NCBI GenBank assembly: GCA_937890045.1
Contig: CALBXV010000178.1
Coordinates: 1-25,022 of the forward strand
Source: an uncultured archaeon
GTDB taxonomy: Archaea > Thermoproteota > Nitrososphaeria > Nitrososphaerales > CALBXV01
DNA: 25,022 nucleotides
Reading direction: 5' to 3'
Within the stretch, counting starts at the first letter, position 1. Each line of letters begins with the position of its first letter. The position numbers were made by a program, and so were the translations under genes. Below are positions 11,684-20,880 of this stretch, piece by piece. A model generated the notes under the pieces. It searched no databases, was not told the DNA's origin, and saw only the letters and a program-made list of their open reading frames with translations.

Positions 11684-13440
11684 ACGGCTACTTTCAACCT
11701 TTCTACTAATTTATTAGCTGCTTCAACACAAGTTCCTATCTTACCTGAAAATATAGTATAAACATTGTGAGCTACTTGATTAACAATAGTTGGTCTTGCG
11801 TCATCTTCATCTCTATATGGTAATACAGTTCTGATAGTAAACATAGAACCAATGTGTTCTAACTTATCAAAGTCTTCAAAGAATTCCATACCAGCTTCTA
11901 TGAACTTATTTATCTTAGTAACCTTTGGATTATGAATAATACCATTGTTTAAATACCCAACAATATGTTTATTTAACACCATTGGATAATCTCCCACATT
12001 AGTAGAATGTATTGCGTGTTCAACATGACCCAAAACATGATATCCATCTTTATATGGATCGAAACACATAAAGGGACCATCCATTACAACTACACTTTTA
12101 TTTTTATACCACTCTGGCAACTTAACTACAGGTTTCTCAATCACTTCATACTGATATTGTATCTTATCATCCAACAACTCATTTAACTTTGAGTATGTAG
12201 CAATCACAACATAATCATAATCATCAAAGTCTTCTTTTGTAGTATGTTTGTTGAGAACTACATTGACACCAGCACCTTTCATCTTCTGTGTAACTTGTAC
12301 TCTAAGTTTCTCACTATCGAATAATTCTTCATCTACTTCAATAGTTAAATCTGTTCCAAGAAATGGTTCACATATATTATAATCTAATCCCATTTCTTCT
12401 ACAAACTTTATATAATCTTCATTTGATACCAATGAATCACGAGATGATATAGCATAAAAATGATTTACATCTCCATTGACTACACTAACTCCATACTTTC
12501 TTTTGAACGATTTCAATCCATCTAAACATTCTTGTGCAGTCTCTTTACTTCTTGGATAGTGGTATCCTCTATGTAACCTGTATTGGTTTATGTCTGAAGC
12601 ACATTTCATTATACTATCTAGCTCTTCATGTAAGGTTACATTGAATCCTGATGTTGCTAATGCCACACTTGCTGTCGTTCCAAATATTCCACCACCCACT
12701 ACTAATACTTTTGGAAGAGCCTCTTTCTTTACTGCTTCACATAGTTTGATTGCATTTAATGTTCGTTTTCTGTTATCCTCAAAGTTAACAGTTGGACCTC
12801 CACCGCCTGGCCATCTCACTTCATCAACTAATACACAACCAAACATATCTTTTAATGCACTATCTTCTGAATATTCTAATGTAGTTTCATTCCAACCATT
12901 ATGTACTGTATGTGAATAATCATCACTTAATATATCGTATTCAAATATAGCGGTTCTACCATCTTCTAAAGTAATGTTAACATACATACCATTCCTACTA
13001 TATTGTGGTACTTTCACATCTTTTATTTCAAAGTCATCTGAACCGACCCACATATAAAAATCATGATATGCCAAATTATCAATAATATTTGCATTAAAAG
13101 AACCATACTTCTTCCAATTCCAACTTGTATTACCTTCTACATCTATATTCAACTCTTTAATCCAATAAAGTACATCATCAACATAGAGTCTAACACTAAA
13201 GAAATCAGCAAGAGAAAATAATCCTTCAGCAGTTCTTTTAGAAAGTGCTAATGGTTTTTCACAGAATACATTCTTTCTTTGAGTTAACCAATACTCTACG
13301 TGTTCAGCGTGTAAATCATTTGGTGTAGATATAATAATCCAATCTGCATCATTTGGTTCTACAAACTGAACCATATCTTTAATAGTATTTTCTATCTTAC
13401 TACCAAACTTACCTTTTCCTATTATGGAAACTTTTACCAT
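11680..13440 (-). CDS. Fusion of Gfo/Idh/MocA dehydrogenase and FAD-dependent oxidoreductase (586 aa)
   Basis: Residues 1-235 are a Gfo/Idh/MocA-type unit with a GKGKFG nucleotide-binding loop at 8-13 and the diagnostic EKP at 61-63. From about residue 244 a second Rossmann fold begins (VLVVGGGIFG, glycines 249-254), followed by NQYRLHRGYHYPRS at 285-298, typical of DAO-like FAD oxidoreductases found in polysaccharide loci. Two redox domains in one chain suggest consecutive oxidation, reduction or epimerisation of one sugar. ATG 13440 is preceded by GGAAG; the longer TTG 13452 frame is unlikely. The next gene starts in its stop. Domain calls are firm, substrates unknown. Confidence 0.85.
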   Translation of the reverse strand: MVKVSIIGKGKFGSKIENTIKDMVQFVEPNDADWIIISTPNDLHAEHVEYWLTQRKNVFCEKPLALSKRTAEGLFSLADFFSVRLYVDDVLYWIKELNIDVEGNTSWNWKKYGSFNANIIDNLAYHDFYMWVGSDDFEIKDVKVPQYSRNGMYVNITLEDGRTAIFEYDILSDDYSHTVHNGWNETTLEYSEDSALKDMFGCVLVDEVRWPGGGGPTVNFEDNRKRTLNAIKLCEAVKKEALPKVLVVGGGIFGTTASVALATSGFNVTLHEELDSIMKCASDINQYRLHRGYHYPRSKETAQECLDGLKSFKRKYGVSVVNGDVNHFYAISSRDSLVSNEDYIKFVEEMGLDYNICEPFLGTDLTIEVDEELFDSEKLRVQVTQKMKGAGVNVVLNKHTTKEDFDDYDYVVIATYSKLNELLDDKIQYQYEVIEKPVVKLPEWYKNKSVVVMDGPFMCFDPYKDGYHVLGHVEHAIHSTNVGDYPMVLNKHIVGYLNNGIIHNPKVTKINKFIEAGMEFFEDFDKLEHIGSMFTIRTVLPYRDEDDARPTIVNQVAHNVYTIFSGKIGTCVEAANKLVERLKVAV

Positions 13441-13841
13441 GATACTTCCCAATCTTTAAAATCAGATGCGATACAATCAACCTTGAAATCTTTTCTTCCA
13501 CCAACTACTTCCATAATCTTATTAATAGCAGTATTTCTAATTCCATTTAATCCATGAGTTAACATAAGATTATCTGTACCTTTTTTACCTTGTCTAACTT
13601 GTGATTCGTTATGCCAAATATGTAGATTCATTTGTGATAATACAACTATAGCTCTGATAACTTCTCCTGTTATTTCACCTTTATGTTCTTTAAGTATCAT
13701 ATCAATATCATGAACCATATCATTCATCTCTTTTGCATAGTTATCTTTATTTTCAGGTATAAAAACTTCCTTCAACTGATGTATACTAAGTCTATCTATT
13801 AATTCTCCTAATGTTGGTAGCCACTTCCTCTGTTTAGCCAT
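13434..13841 (-). CDS. Small helical protein of glycosylation loci (135 aa)
   Basis: The N-terminus LPTLGELIDRLSIHQLK is a pattern I associate with small helical proteins beside glycosyltransferases (DUF4254-like), followed by mostly helical sequence with NLHIWHNES and a C-terminal WEVSW. It has no catalytic motif that I can see and may be an adaptor or regulatory partner. The protein at 17508-17915 shares the TLxxxxDRLxxxxxK pattern and length. ATG 13841 has GGAG 6 nt before it and is preferred over ATG 13844. It overlaps both neighbours. Confidence 0.6.
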   Translation of the reverse strand: MAKQRKWLPTLGELIDRLSIHQLKEVFIPENKDNYAKEMNDMVHDIDMILKEHKGEITGEVIRAIVVLSQMNLHIWHNESQVRQGKKGTDNLMLTHGLNGIRNTAINKIMEVVGGRKDFKVDCIASDFKDWEVSW

Positions 13842-14835
13842 CATCTTCTCCTATTTTCCTAAATTTATTCTGATTTTGACCTAACACATTGTCTAAATTA
13901 TACTGACAAGTCTCATGGTTTTTCATCCACCTTTCATTAGACTTTCTCTTTTCTTTGTTTGTTTTCATATTCTCTTCACCTTTAACATACTCTCTCTTCT
14001 TTGGGTGATTTCTATTATGAACTTTAAGTATATTTCTAACCACAAATTGAGTATAAGCACTACCCATAATTCTTTTAACTATATTCTGAAATGCAGTATC
14101 TTCCCCACATGACCAAACACCATGCGGAACATTACAACCATTTTTGATTAAGTCTGTAGATATAACCAATCCACTTCCATCAAATCTTGGTGAGTTGAGT
14201 GTAATCAATTCTATATCTTCAGATTCATCGTTGATTTCATACATTTCTTCCTTACTCATTGTATACCATATACTTGAAGGATCATCTTGCCAAGTATCAT
14301 GGTGCATTTCATGGTATGTAGCATCATCAAACTTAGGATGTTGTAACATAGCCCAGCTATCATCCCACATTTTTCTTACACCAAAAGTTGTAATGTATTT
14401 ATTTATGTTTTGTGATTCTGCATATCTACTAACCTCTTCTAAACATACAAATAACTCTCTTGGTAGTAAACAATCTGATTCTCCCCAAATAACAAAATCA
14501 TTATCCATGCAATATTTGCTATTTAAATCTCTACGATAATCACCAATACAATATGGTTTATCATCATTCTCATAGTAATCTGTATCTACCTCTACACCTA
14601 TTTCATCTAAGGTATTTATAATTTCATGCCATTTAGATATTATCTCAACTCTTCTTGTATCAGTATCAAACTTCTCAAAATACTGAGATAAATTCAAACA
14701 AAAATCGAAAGTAACATTCTCAGGATTATCTATTCCATCAAGTGCATTAGCACAACTTTCTATAAACTCTTCTATCATATCTATCTCATAGAACATAACA
14801 TGAGTTCCAATAACATATTTATTTTTTAATTTCAT
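13834..14835 (-). CDS. GT-A-like glycosyltransferase (333 aa)
   Basis: The opening KYVIGTHVMFYEIDMIEEF and a later DFVIWGESDCLLP, with E119-S-D121 in the place of the DxD motif, follow GT2-type layout. Further on FDGSGLVISTDL and SCGEDTAFQNIV fit the acceptor and ED regions. The C-terminus after about residue 275 is basic and unlike standard enzymes. It lies between a GT8-like gene and the small helical protein, overlapping both. Transferase assignment is fairly good; specificity unknown. Confidence 0.68.
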   Translation of the reverse strand: MKLKNKYVIGTHVMFYEIDMIEEFIESCANALDGIDNPENVTFDFCLNLSQYFEKFDTDTRRVEIISKWHEIINTLDEIGVEVDTDYYENDDKPYCIGDYRRDLNSKYCMDNDFVIWGESDCLLPRELFVCLEEVSRYAESQNINKYITTFGVRKMWDDSWAMLQHPKFDDATYHEMHHDTWQDDPSSIWYTMSKEEMYEINDESEDIELITLNSPRFDGSGLVISTDLIKNGCNVPHGVWSCGEDTAFQNIVKRIMGSAYTQFVVRNILKVHNRNHPKKREYVKGEENMKTNKEKRKSNERWMKNHETCQYNLDNVLGQNQNKFRKIGEDDG

Positions 14836-15577
14836 AATTTCCTCTATAATAATCCCAAAAAGAATACATAACTTGTTTTCTTAATGCTTTATCAAACCCA
14901 TTAAAATGCCACACCCAAGCAATATCTGTAAATAAAAAATCATGTAATACTTCTTTTCTATTCATGTGGGTTAAATTCCACTTCTTTGGTAATAGTTCAT
15001 ATTTCCATTTATCACCATTCAATATATAATTTACAGGTGTTTGATCTGAACCTTTCTTTAAAGTATTATGTTGTAAATCCAATAAGTGTGATTCATTCTC
15101 TTCATAAAAAGTAGTAATCTCTTTACACAAATCCTTATGTTTCTTACTCATTAGTATTGCACCACAATTAAAATAAGTTTCCCAATCTAATTCAACACCA
15201 GTAAACATATGTTGGTATCCTTCTATACTTGCCTTCAACCAACCTAAATTATCATTATCAACACAAGCTCTTAACTTATCATTAGAATACCTTTCAAATA
15301 TATCAGGTGCATCCCACCTAACCATAGTATCTACATCCACCATAAAGATATTATCATATTCTATATCATTACTTTCTAATATATCATGAACATACCATCT
15401 TTGCCAACATATTTTCATCATATCAGGATCTCTTAATGGCGTATCCATTATCATCAACTCTGCACCAATTCTATGTGCATAATGTTTCCAAGTATTTAGT
15501 GAATAGTCCTTATAATCATCTACGTCTGATAAGTGTTTGGATGGAACACATGGAATGAATATAATATTTTTAGCCAT
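14819..15577 (-). CDS. GT-A glycosyltransferase, GT8-like (252 aa)
   Basis: YDNIFMVDVDTMVRWDAP contains D81-V-D83 as the DxD motif; YFNCGAILMSKKHKDL and WVWHFNGFD match the later conserved parts of GT8-like enzymes. It is the paralogue of 10730-11512 and probably arose by duplication within this cluster, after which the two diverged strongly. It overlaps the upstream gene by 8 bp and the downstream gene by 17 bp. Acts in the cytoplasm on an NDP-sugar; the sugar is unknown. Confidence 0.8.
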   Translation of the reverse strand: MAKNIIFIPCVPSKHLSDVDDYKDYSLNTWKHYAHRIGAELMIMDTPLRDPDMMKICWQRWYVHDILESNDIEYDNIFMVDVDTMVRWDAPDIFERYSNDKLRACVDNDNLGWLKASIEGYQHMFTGVELDWETYFNCGAILMSKKHKDLCKEITTFYEENESHLLDLQHNTLKKGSDQTPVNYILNGDKWKYELLPKKWNLTHMNRKEVLHDFLFTDIAWVWHFNGFDKALRKQVMYSFWDYYRGNYEIKK

Positions 15578-16520
15578 AAAACTCTTTTTCTTCTTTTATA
15601 ATTCTATCTACTACTTCTTCATCTAATATTTCACAATAATTTGAATGTGATTTAATATCCTCAGGATGGTCGAAATCACAAAACCTTATCCAAGCATGAG
15701 TTAACTTTGGGTCGAGAGGTGGATTTGGTCTAATTCTTATCCTTTTATAATTAAATGCCGCTATTTGTTTTAATGCTTCTTGAAAGAAACTCCAATAGTT
15801 ATGATCTCTATTCAATTGGTGCATTCTCATCTCAGCATACTTACCAGGTCTGAACCAAGCATAATGATAAGTTATCATTTCTAAGTCTTCTAACATATCG
15901 TATTTTTGTGTCATAAAATTTAACAATACATTTTTGTAATAATCAGGAGTTCCATACTTGATAACAAATCTTCTTTGTCTACCTGTCTCAGCCTTGAAGA
16001 ATGGTTTTAATGTCTTCTCTTCTGCATAATATTGATTTGCTACAAAGTCAACCCAAATAGTTTTCAATCCTTGATTTGGTTCTAACTTGTTACATACTTC
16101 TTCTATTGTATCAGCATCATCTTCGTGATGAAATACATCTCCCTCATATGGAAATATCAAATCACCCTCTTCTACCTCTACACCAAAATCATTAAAATTA
16201 TTACAACCAACATAATAATTAGTTGGTGCGTCTGTAGACATATAATCCATTGGATTTAACATTATCTTTGTATCTTTATATTCCTTTTGTGCATCTGAAA
16301 TAACATCTTGAAGTTCTTCATAATCAAAACCTCTCTTACCATCTAAAGTATAAGTCTGTAGAAAATGGTTAGTAACAAAGGTATTACTTTCAGGACCACT
16401 TGGGAACATACCCTCATTATACAAAATATAATCAGGATTAATTGACTTAATTATATTTGGTATCTGTAACTTTACAAGATGTGTATCGTTAAATACTGGT
16501 GCTATTACTATCTTCTTCAT
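15570..16520 (-). CDS. Glycosyltransferase-like protein of phage glycan clusters (316 aa)
   Basis: IVIAPVFNDTHLVKLQIPNI opens a GT-A-like domain and DLIFPYEGDVFHHE contains E126-G-D128, which may replace DxD. The order strand-helix, metal motif, then a long His- and Arg-rich C-terminal half (YHYAWFRPGKYAEMRMHQL) fits a transferase, but the similarity is weaker than for its neighbours. ATG 16520 overlaps the epimerase gene by 32 bp. Also possible: another nucleotide-sugar-binding protein without transferase activity. Confidence 0.55.
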   Translation of the reverse strand: MKKIVIAPVFNDTHLVKLQIPNIIKSINPDYILYNEGMFPSGPESNTFVTNHFLQTYTLDGKRGFDYEELQDVISDAQKEYKDTKIMLNPMDYMSTDAPTNYYVGCNNFNDFGVEVEEGDLIFPYEGDVFHHEDDADTIEEVCNKLEPNQGLKTIWVDFVANQYYAEEKTLKPFFKAETGRQRRFVIKYGTPDYYKNVLLNFMTQKYDMLEDLEMITYHYAWFRPGKYAEMRMHQLNRDHNYWSFFQEALKQIAAFNYKRIRIRPNPPLDPKLTHAWIRFCDFDHPEDIKSHSNYCEILDEEVVDRIIKEEKEFYG

Positions 16521-17511
16521 TTTTCCAATAGGAATAAATTCCTTTTTCTAATTCATAATTCTCCCAAATAAATCTATCTCTATTTAGTTGTTGTTTAGCC
16601 CACTCCCACATTTTAACTAATCCTTTATCCAAATCTGTTAAATGTCTAAAATCTAACATCTTAACTGACTTTTCATATGTAGAATAAGCATAGTGTGCTT
16701 CATGTCTCATCTCATAATAGTCTGGCTGTAAATCTGTTTCTGTAACTTCTAATAAAATATCACAAGCTTCTTGTATTGTATATTCATTTATTCCACCAAG
16801 ATTAATTATCTCACCAATACATTCATCTTTTTGTGAAGCCTTCCAAAATGGTTCTAATGAATCATCTACATAACTGAATGCTCTAACTTGAGAACCATCA
16901 CCAAATATTGTTGGTGAATAACCATTTAATATTTGCCACATCCATATACCTAATACATTTCTATACTTATCCCATATGTTTTGATTTCTACCATAAAAGT
17001 TATGTGGTCTAACTATAGTGTAAGGTAGCCTGTGTTGATCATAAGCAACTCTTAAATCTTGTTCGACTGAGAACTTTGCAATACCATATGGATCCATTGG
17101 TTGAGGTGGCATATCTTCATCAAATGGTGGTTCATATATATTACCATATACTGACATAGAACTTGCAAAAACAAATCTTTTTACATCATACTTTATTGAA
17201 CAAGTAATTAAATTAGCTGATGCTAATAAATTATTTTTATAATTATAATTTCTAATAAATGGACTTAAACCTTCTGCTGCATATGCTGCGAAATGATAAA
17301 CTATATCAATATCTTCTTCCATGAATACTTTTTCAACATATTCTTGTGTACATAAATTTAATTCATACAATATAACACCTGTTGGTACATTTTCTTTATA
17401 ACCACCACTCATGTCATCAATACCAATAACAGTATGTTCTGTATTCTTTTGTATCCAATCTGCTAATCTTGAACCAAGTAAACCTGCTACACCTGTGATT
17501 AATATATTCAT
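16489..17511 (-). CDS. NAD-dependent sugar epimerase/dehydratase (340 aa)
   Basis: An extended short-chain dehydrogenase with TGVAGLLGSR at 6-15, ASSMSVYG near 116-123 and catalytic Y142-x-x-x-K146. RPHNFYGRNQ and RAFSYVDD are typical of UDP-glucose 4-epimerase-like enzymes. It differs considerably from the other epimerase at 6985-7881, so the cluster has two distinct NDP-sugar conversions. ATG 17511 overlaps the stop of the upstream gene as ATGA. The C-terminal 30 residues extend past the usual end of the family. Exact sugar unknown. Confidence 0.87.
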   Translation of the reverse strand: MNILITGVAGLLGSRLADWIQKNTEHTVIGIDDMSGGYKENVPTGVILYELNLCTQEYVEKVFMEEDIDIVYHFAAYAAEGLSPFIRNYNYKNNLLASANLITCSIKYDVKRFVFASSMSVYGNIYEPPFDEDMPPQPMDPYGIAKFSVEQDLRVAYDQHRLPYTIVRPHNFYGRNQNIWDKYRNVLGIWMWQILNGYSPTIFGDGSQVRAFSYVDDSLEPFWKASQKDECIGEIINLGGINEYTIQEACDILLEVTETDLQPDYYEMRHEAHYAYSTYEKSVKMLDFRHLTDLDKGLVKMWEWAKQQLNRDRFIWENYELEKGIYSYWKNEEDSNSTSI

Positions 17512-17915
17512 TTTTTTACCTCAACCATATCCTTAAACAAAATGTCTATTTGATTCTTATTCTTAGCTCTACCCTCATTTGCTTTTCTTAATCTTTTATC
17601 TTCCATCTGTGCAATTCTAAGTCTAGCTCTATCCGATTCACCAATATGAATATCATTAGTAACCAAATCTTCTAACTCTTCTACAATAGAACTTGAATCA
17701 AAAGTTCTCTTCTCACCAACGTACTGATATTCGCCTGTATCGAAAGTCTCTTGTAGTAATTGTGATATCTTTTCTCTAATCATATCAATTGCTACCTCTT
17801 GATGGTGTATCTTTTGTAAGTCTTTCTCTTTCTTAAAGAAAAACAACTTTATGTTTTCTGTTATCAGTCTATCGAAGTATGCTGATAACGTATCTATATT
17901 AGTTATTCTCTTCAT
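17508..17915 (-). CDS. Small helical protein of glycosylation loci, second copy (135 aa)
   Basis: ATG 17915 is chosen because AAGG lies 5 nt before it; GTG 17921 is also in frame. The protein is almost entirely helical with the opening NIDTLSAYFDRLITENIK and a basic, coiled-coil-like C-terminus (ARLRIAQMEDKRLRKANEG). Length and the N-terminal TLxxxxDRLxxxxxK pattern match 13434-13841. Each copy follows a GT-A gene and precedes an oxidoreductase or epimerase gene, which suggests an adaptor for a specific enzyme pair. No catalytic motif visible. Confidence 0.58.
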   Translation of the reverse strand: MKRITNIDTLSAYFDRLITENIKLFFFKKEKDLQKIHHQEVAIDMIREKISQLLQETFDTGEYQYVGEKRTFDSSSIVEELEDLVTNDIHIGESDRARLRIAQMEDKRLRKANEGRAKNKNQIDILFKDMVEVKK

Positions 17916-18705
17916 ACTCACCTTTCAAATATGCCATCATATTATCTATATCTGTTTCACTTGATACTCTCTCAAAAACTTGATTTGACACTTCGTGGTT
18001 TTCTTTTGCTATATCTTCAACATCCTCTCCCGAATGTTGAGCTCTCATTCTATCTGGCCTTGTAATCATATTCCTTGAGCCTGCCCAATGATGATAAACC
18101 ATATCATTATAAATTCCATAATATAATTCATGTAAATCTTCTTTATTACTTCTTGTTAATGGGTAGTAATCATATCCACGTTCTGTTAACCATTGTACAA
18201 TTCCATACCACCAATTACTATTTTTATCTACAATAATTTCTCTAAGACAATCAGTTAAGTTATCCTCTAAAATATGTTTAGCTTTAAACATCATAAAGCA
18301 ATAGTGTGGTATTATATACAATGGGTTTCTATCCCACTCGTGCATTGGTTCTTGTACTGCTATAAATGGATACTCTTTTAACTTCTCATTCATAAAATCT
18401 GATATGGATACTATTGGAAAAGCATCTGAATCCAACAATAGTATCTTATCAGTTGATTTTATTTCTTCATTCTTTGTTATATAATCTATAATTTTACCAA
18501 ATGATTCAGACACGTGTCCTGCTCCTGGTATAGCACCGTCAAACTTATGTTTATTCTTTTCATAATTTACTGTAGTAGTACCTTGTTTTACTCCATCACC
18601 TAATCTTGTATAAACTTTATATGGTTCTGATATAAATCTTTCTAATTGTCTTTTCTGAATATCTATCCACTTATCTTTGAAATGTACTGTAAGTATATAT
18701 AACAT
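17899..18705 (-). CDS. GT-A glycosyltransferase (268 aa)
   Basis: A single-domain protein with TDKILLLDSDAFPI, where D92-S-D94 is the DxD metal motif, followed by QEPMHEWDRNPLY and a C-terminal YHHWAGSRNMITRPDR, the position of the late His motif in GT-A retaining enzymes. It starts at the TAATG junction with the kinase-like gene and overlaps the small helical protein gene. Family-level assignment GT2 or GT8-like is not resolved; transferase assignment is good. Confidence 0.72.
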   Translation of the reverse strand: MLYILTVHFKDKWIDIQKRQLERFISEPYKVYTRLGDGVKQGTTTVNYEKNKHKFDGAIPGAGHVSESFGKIIDYITKNEEIKSTDKILLLDSDAFPIVSISDFMNEKLKEYPFIAVQEPMHEWDRNPLYIIPHYCFMMFKAKHILEDNLTDCLREIIVDKNSNWWYGIVQWLTERGYDYYPLTRSNKEDLHELYYGIYNDMVYHHWAGSRNMITRPDRMRAQHSGEDVEDIAKENHEVSNQVFERVSSETDIDNMMAYLKGEYEENN

Positions 18706-20255
18706 TATCCAACATCCTTTATCAAATCAAATCCCCATTGTTCTTCAGTTATTTCATTAAACGGATAACCTTTGTAACTTTCCATTTCAATAAATTTTTC
18801 AACACCTTTTTTACCTTCTTCTTTTATCTTTCTATTCTCTTCTAAACTTCTATGTGCTGATGGTTTTAACATATGCATTCTACTAAAATAGAATCTTGGT
18901 TCTGCGAAATTATATCCATTAATGTTTACACTATAGTTATATACCAAATCATCATCATCCTTACAACCAAAGAATCTAAACTTATCACTATCTTTACCAA
19001 ATGGATGTATCTCTTTTGGTAACTCTATATTCTCATCTTCAATTTGTTTTCTTAACTTACTACTGAAGACTAAATCTAAATCACCATTCTTATTCTTTCT
19101 TGCATCAACACCCATAACTGCTAAGATAGCACTATTACAAATTGCATACTCTTCTCTTGGAAATCCCATTACATCCATCATTTCAATATAATTTATATAA
19201 TCTACCGTATCTATACAATTTTTATTACCTGTCTTTGTTTCATAAATCTTATGCTTCAGCATATGAAATGGAATATATTTTTTACCATTAATTAATCTAC
19301 CAATCATAGCAACTGCTCTATGATAACTATGTTTTATCCACCCACCATCAAAATTAACAGGATCATCAATCAAAGTTATCTTTATTTCTTCATCAGTCAT
19401 TGGTTCTAAAGAATCATAATATTCTTTAGTCATATTCACCCAACCTCTTTCGTGATGACCTTGAACATCATTTCTAAATTCAGCCCACATACCATTCCAA
19501 TATTGATGATTTTCTTTATTAACTTTCTTTTCAGTTTCTTTTACATTATTCTTATTCGAAAAATATTCTAAAGCTTCTCTTACAGTTTTGATTTGTTTGT
19601 CATTATGTATAATCTCTTTACCACCACTACCATGTTGTAACTCCATATTCAGAAAATATTCTAAGTTGATTGGTACTGTAATCAATAAGTTTTCAATAAA
19701 TGTTTTATAAGTATTATCCTCTATAAAATTTCCAGCTGAAAGATAAGTTTCGTAGTGATGTTTATTTAGATTAGTGTACTCGTCTATATGATATATTCCT
19801 TCTAAATCTATTAGAGTTGGCTTTCCTTCAAATTCATATGTGTGGTTTTTACAAAAATCGTAAGTAAAGTAATTAGTATTTATAGTTTTTAATTTTATTC
19901 TTTTGAAAAGTTCTTCAAAATGTTCTTCTGATGGTGTAGATTCTTTAGTTATATAACCTCTACAAATATCATTTTCATCATATATTATACCAACAAAATT
20001 TGGTACAATTGTACTGTCATAAAAACCACTTGCGAATGCACTTTGTAATGTGTTTGCTCTGATATAATCTTCATCCCATACTTTGACAAAGTATTCATCT
20101 GTCTGATAGATAGTTCTATTGTGATTTTCTTCTCCCCAACGACTATCTTTATGTTTGACTTGTTTGTAACTATTAAAATCTAAATCTTCATATTTGAAAA
20201 CACCATAAGTATCTCCGATTAAAGATTCAAATTCATAAACTTTGGTAAAGTTCAT
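18705..20255 (-). CDS. Kinase-like / nucleotidyltransferase-like multidomain protein (516 aa)
   Basis: Residues 50-160 resemble an atypical sugar or lipid kinase: YFVKVWDED with Lys58 for ATP, PNFVGIIYDENDICRGYITKE as the hinge region and TLIDLEGIYHID with Asp150 where DFG would be. Residues 300-335 (DGGWIKHSYHRAVAMIGRLI) form a conserved-looking middle block. Residues 371-400 (CNSAILAVMGVDARKNK then GDLDLVF) look like a minimal nucleotidyltransferase with D392 and D394. Together these could phosphorylate a sugar and activate it to an NDP-sugar. The kinase part lacks a clear catalytic-loop HxD, so activity is uncertain. Starts and stops overlap neighbours. Confidence 0.55.
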   Translation of the reverse strand: MNFTKVYEFESLIGDTYGVFKYEDLDFNSYKQVKHKDSRWGEENHNRTIYQTDEYFVKVWDEDYIRANTLQSAFASGFYDSTIVPNFVGIIYDENDICRGYITKESTPSEEHFEELFKRIKLKTINTNYFTYDFCKNHTYEFEGKPTLIDLEGIYHIDEYTNLNKHHYETYLSAGNFIEDNTYKTFIENLLITVPINLEYFLNMELQHGSGGKEIIHNDKQIKTVREALEYFSNKNNVKETEKKVNKENHQYWNGMWAEFRNDVQGHHERGWVNMTKEYYDSLEPMTDEEIKITLIDDPVNFDGGWIKHSYHRAVAMIGRLINGKKYIPFHMLKHKIYETKTGNKNCIDTVDYINYIEMMDVMGFPREEYAICNSAILAVMGVDARKNKNGDLDLVFSSKLRKQIEDENIELPKEIHPFGKDSDKFRFFGCKDDDDLVYNYSVNINGYNFAEPRFYFSRMHMLKPSAHRSLEENRKIKEEGKKGVEKFIEMESYKGYPFNEITEEQWGFDLIKDVG

Positions 20256-20880
20256 TCTGTTTTATCTGTTTCTCTATTGTTTTAGGATGATATAATGATA
20301 ACTCTTCATGTGGTGGTAAATGTGCATATGTTTTACATCCACCTATAACCTCATGTACTTTTCCTTTCCATTTAATATCCTCTTTATTTATAAAAACTCT
20401 TGCTTGGTAATCAGGATAATTTACCCAACCTTTTTCACTAACTCTCCAACCCCACTTTTGTATCCATTCATCATTAATACCTGTTACTGTATTTACTCTT
20501 GGCACCCATATTAAATCTACATCATTCATTTCTATTATACTTGGTAATTGTTCCATTAATATTTCATGTGGATATTCATCTGCGTCTAAATGAAATATAT
20601 AATCTCCACTACACATTGATTTCGTATGATTTTTTAAATCTGAAAAGTTTCCTTTAAACTCAAAACCTTCCCAAACAAATTGAATATCATAGCCAGGTTC
20701 ACAAGGACCTGCATTAATATGATTATATCTAAGATAATCCTCTACTTCTTCATTACCATTATTGGAATCATAAGTTATAACTATCTCATCATCTTTTCTC
20801 TTATGATCCAATAAAAAAGTAACTAACTTTTTGAGCTCTTGTAATTCATTACAAACTGTAATTGCATAACTAATCTTCAC
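20233..20880 (-). CDS. GT2 glycosyltransferase (215 aa, GTG start)
   Basis: A short family-2 enzyme: KISYAITVCNELQELKKLV, then DYIFHLDADEYPH with D99-A-D101-E102, and IKWKGKVHEVIGG as the acceptor-side block. The DADE and W-x-G-x-VHE pattern is that of WaaE/KdtX-like transferases that add a sugar to lipopolysaccharide cores. GTG 20880 is the only start that preserves the first strand; it overlaps the upstream gene by 11 bp and has no clear ribosome site, so translation may depend on coupling. Confidence 0.84.
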   Translation of the reverse strand: MKISYAITVCNELQELKKLVTFLLDHKRKDDEIVITYDSNNGNEEVEDYLRYNHINAGPCEPGYDIQFVWEGFEFKGNFSDLKNHTKSMCSGDYIFHLDADEYPHEILMEQLPSIIEMNDVDLIWVPRVNTVTGINDEWIQKWGWRVSEKGWVNYPDYQARVFINKEDIKWKGKVHEVIGGCKTYAHLPPHEELSLYHPKTIEKQIKQNELYQSL

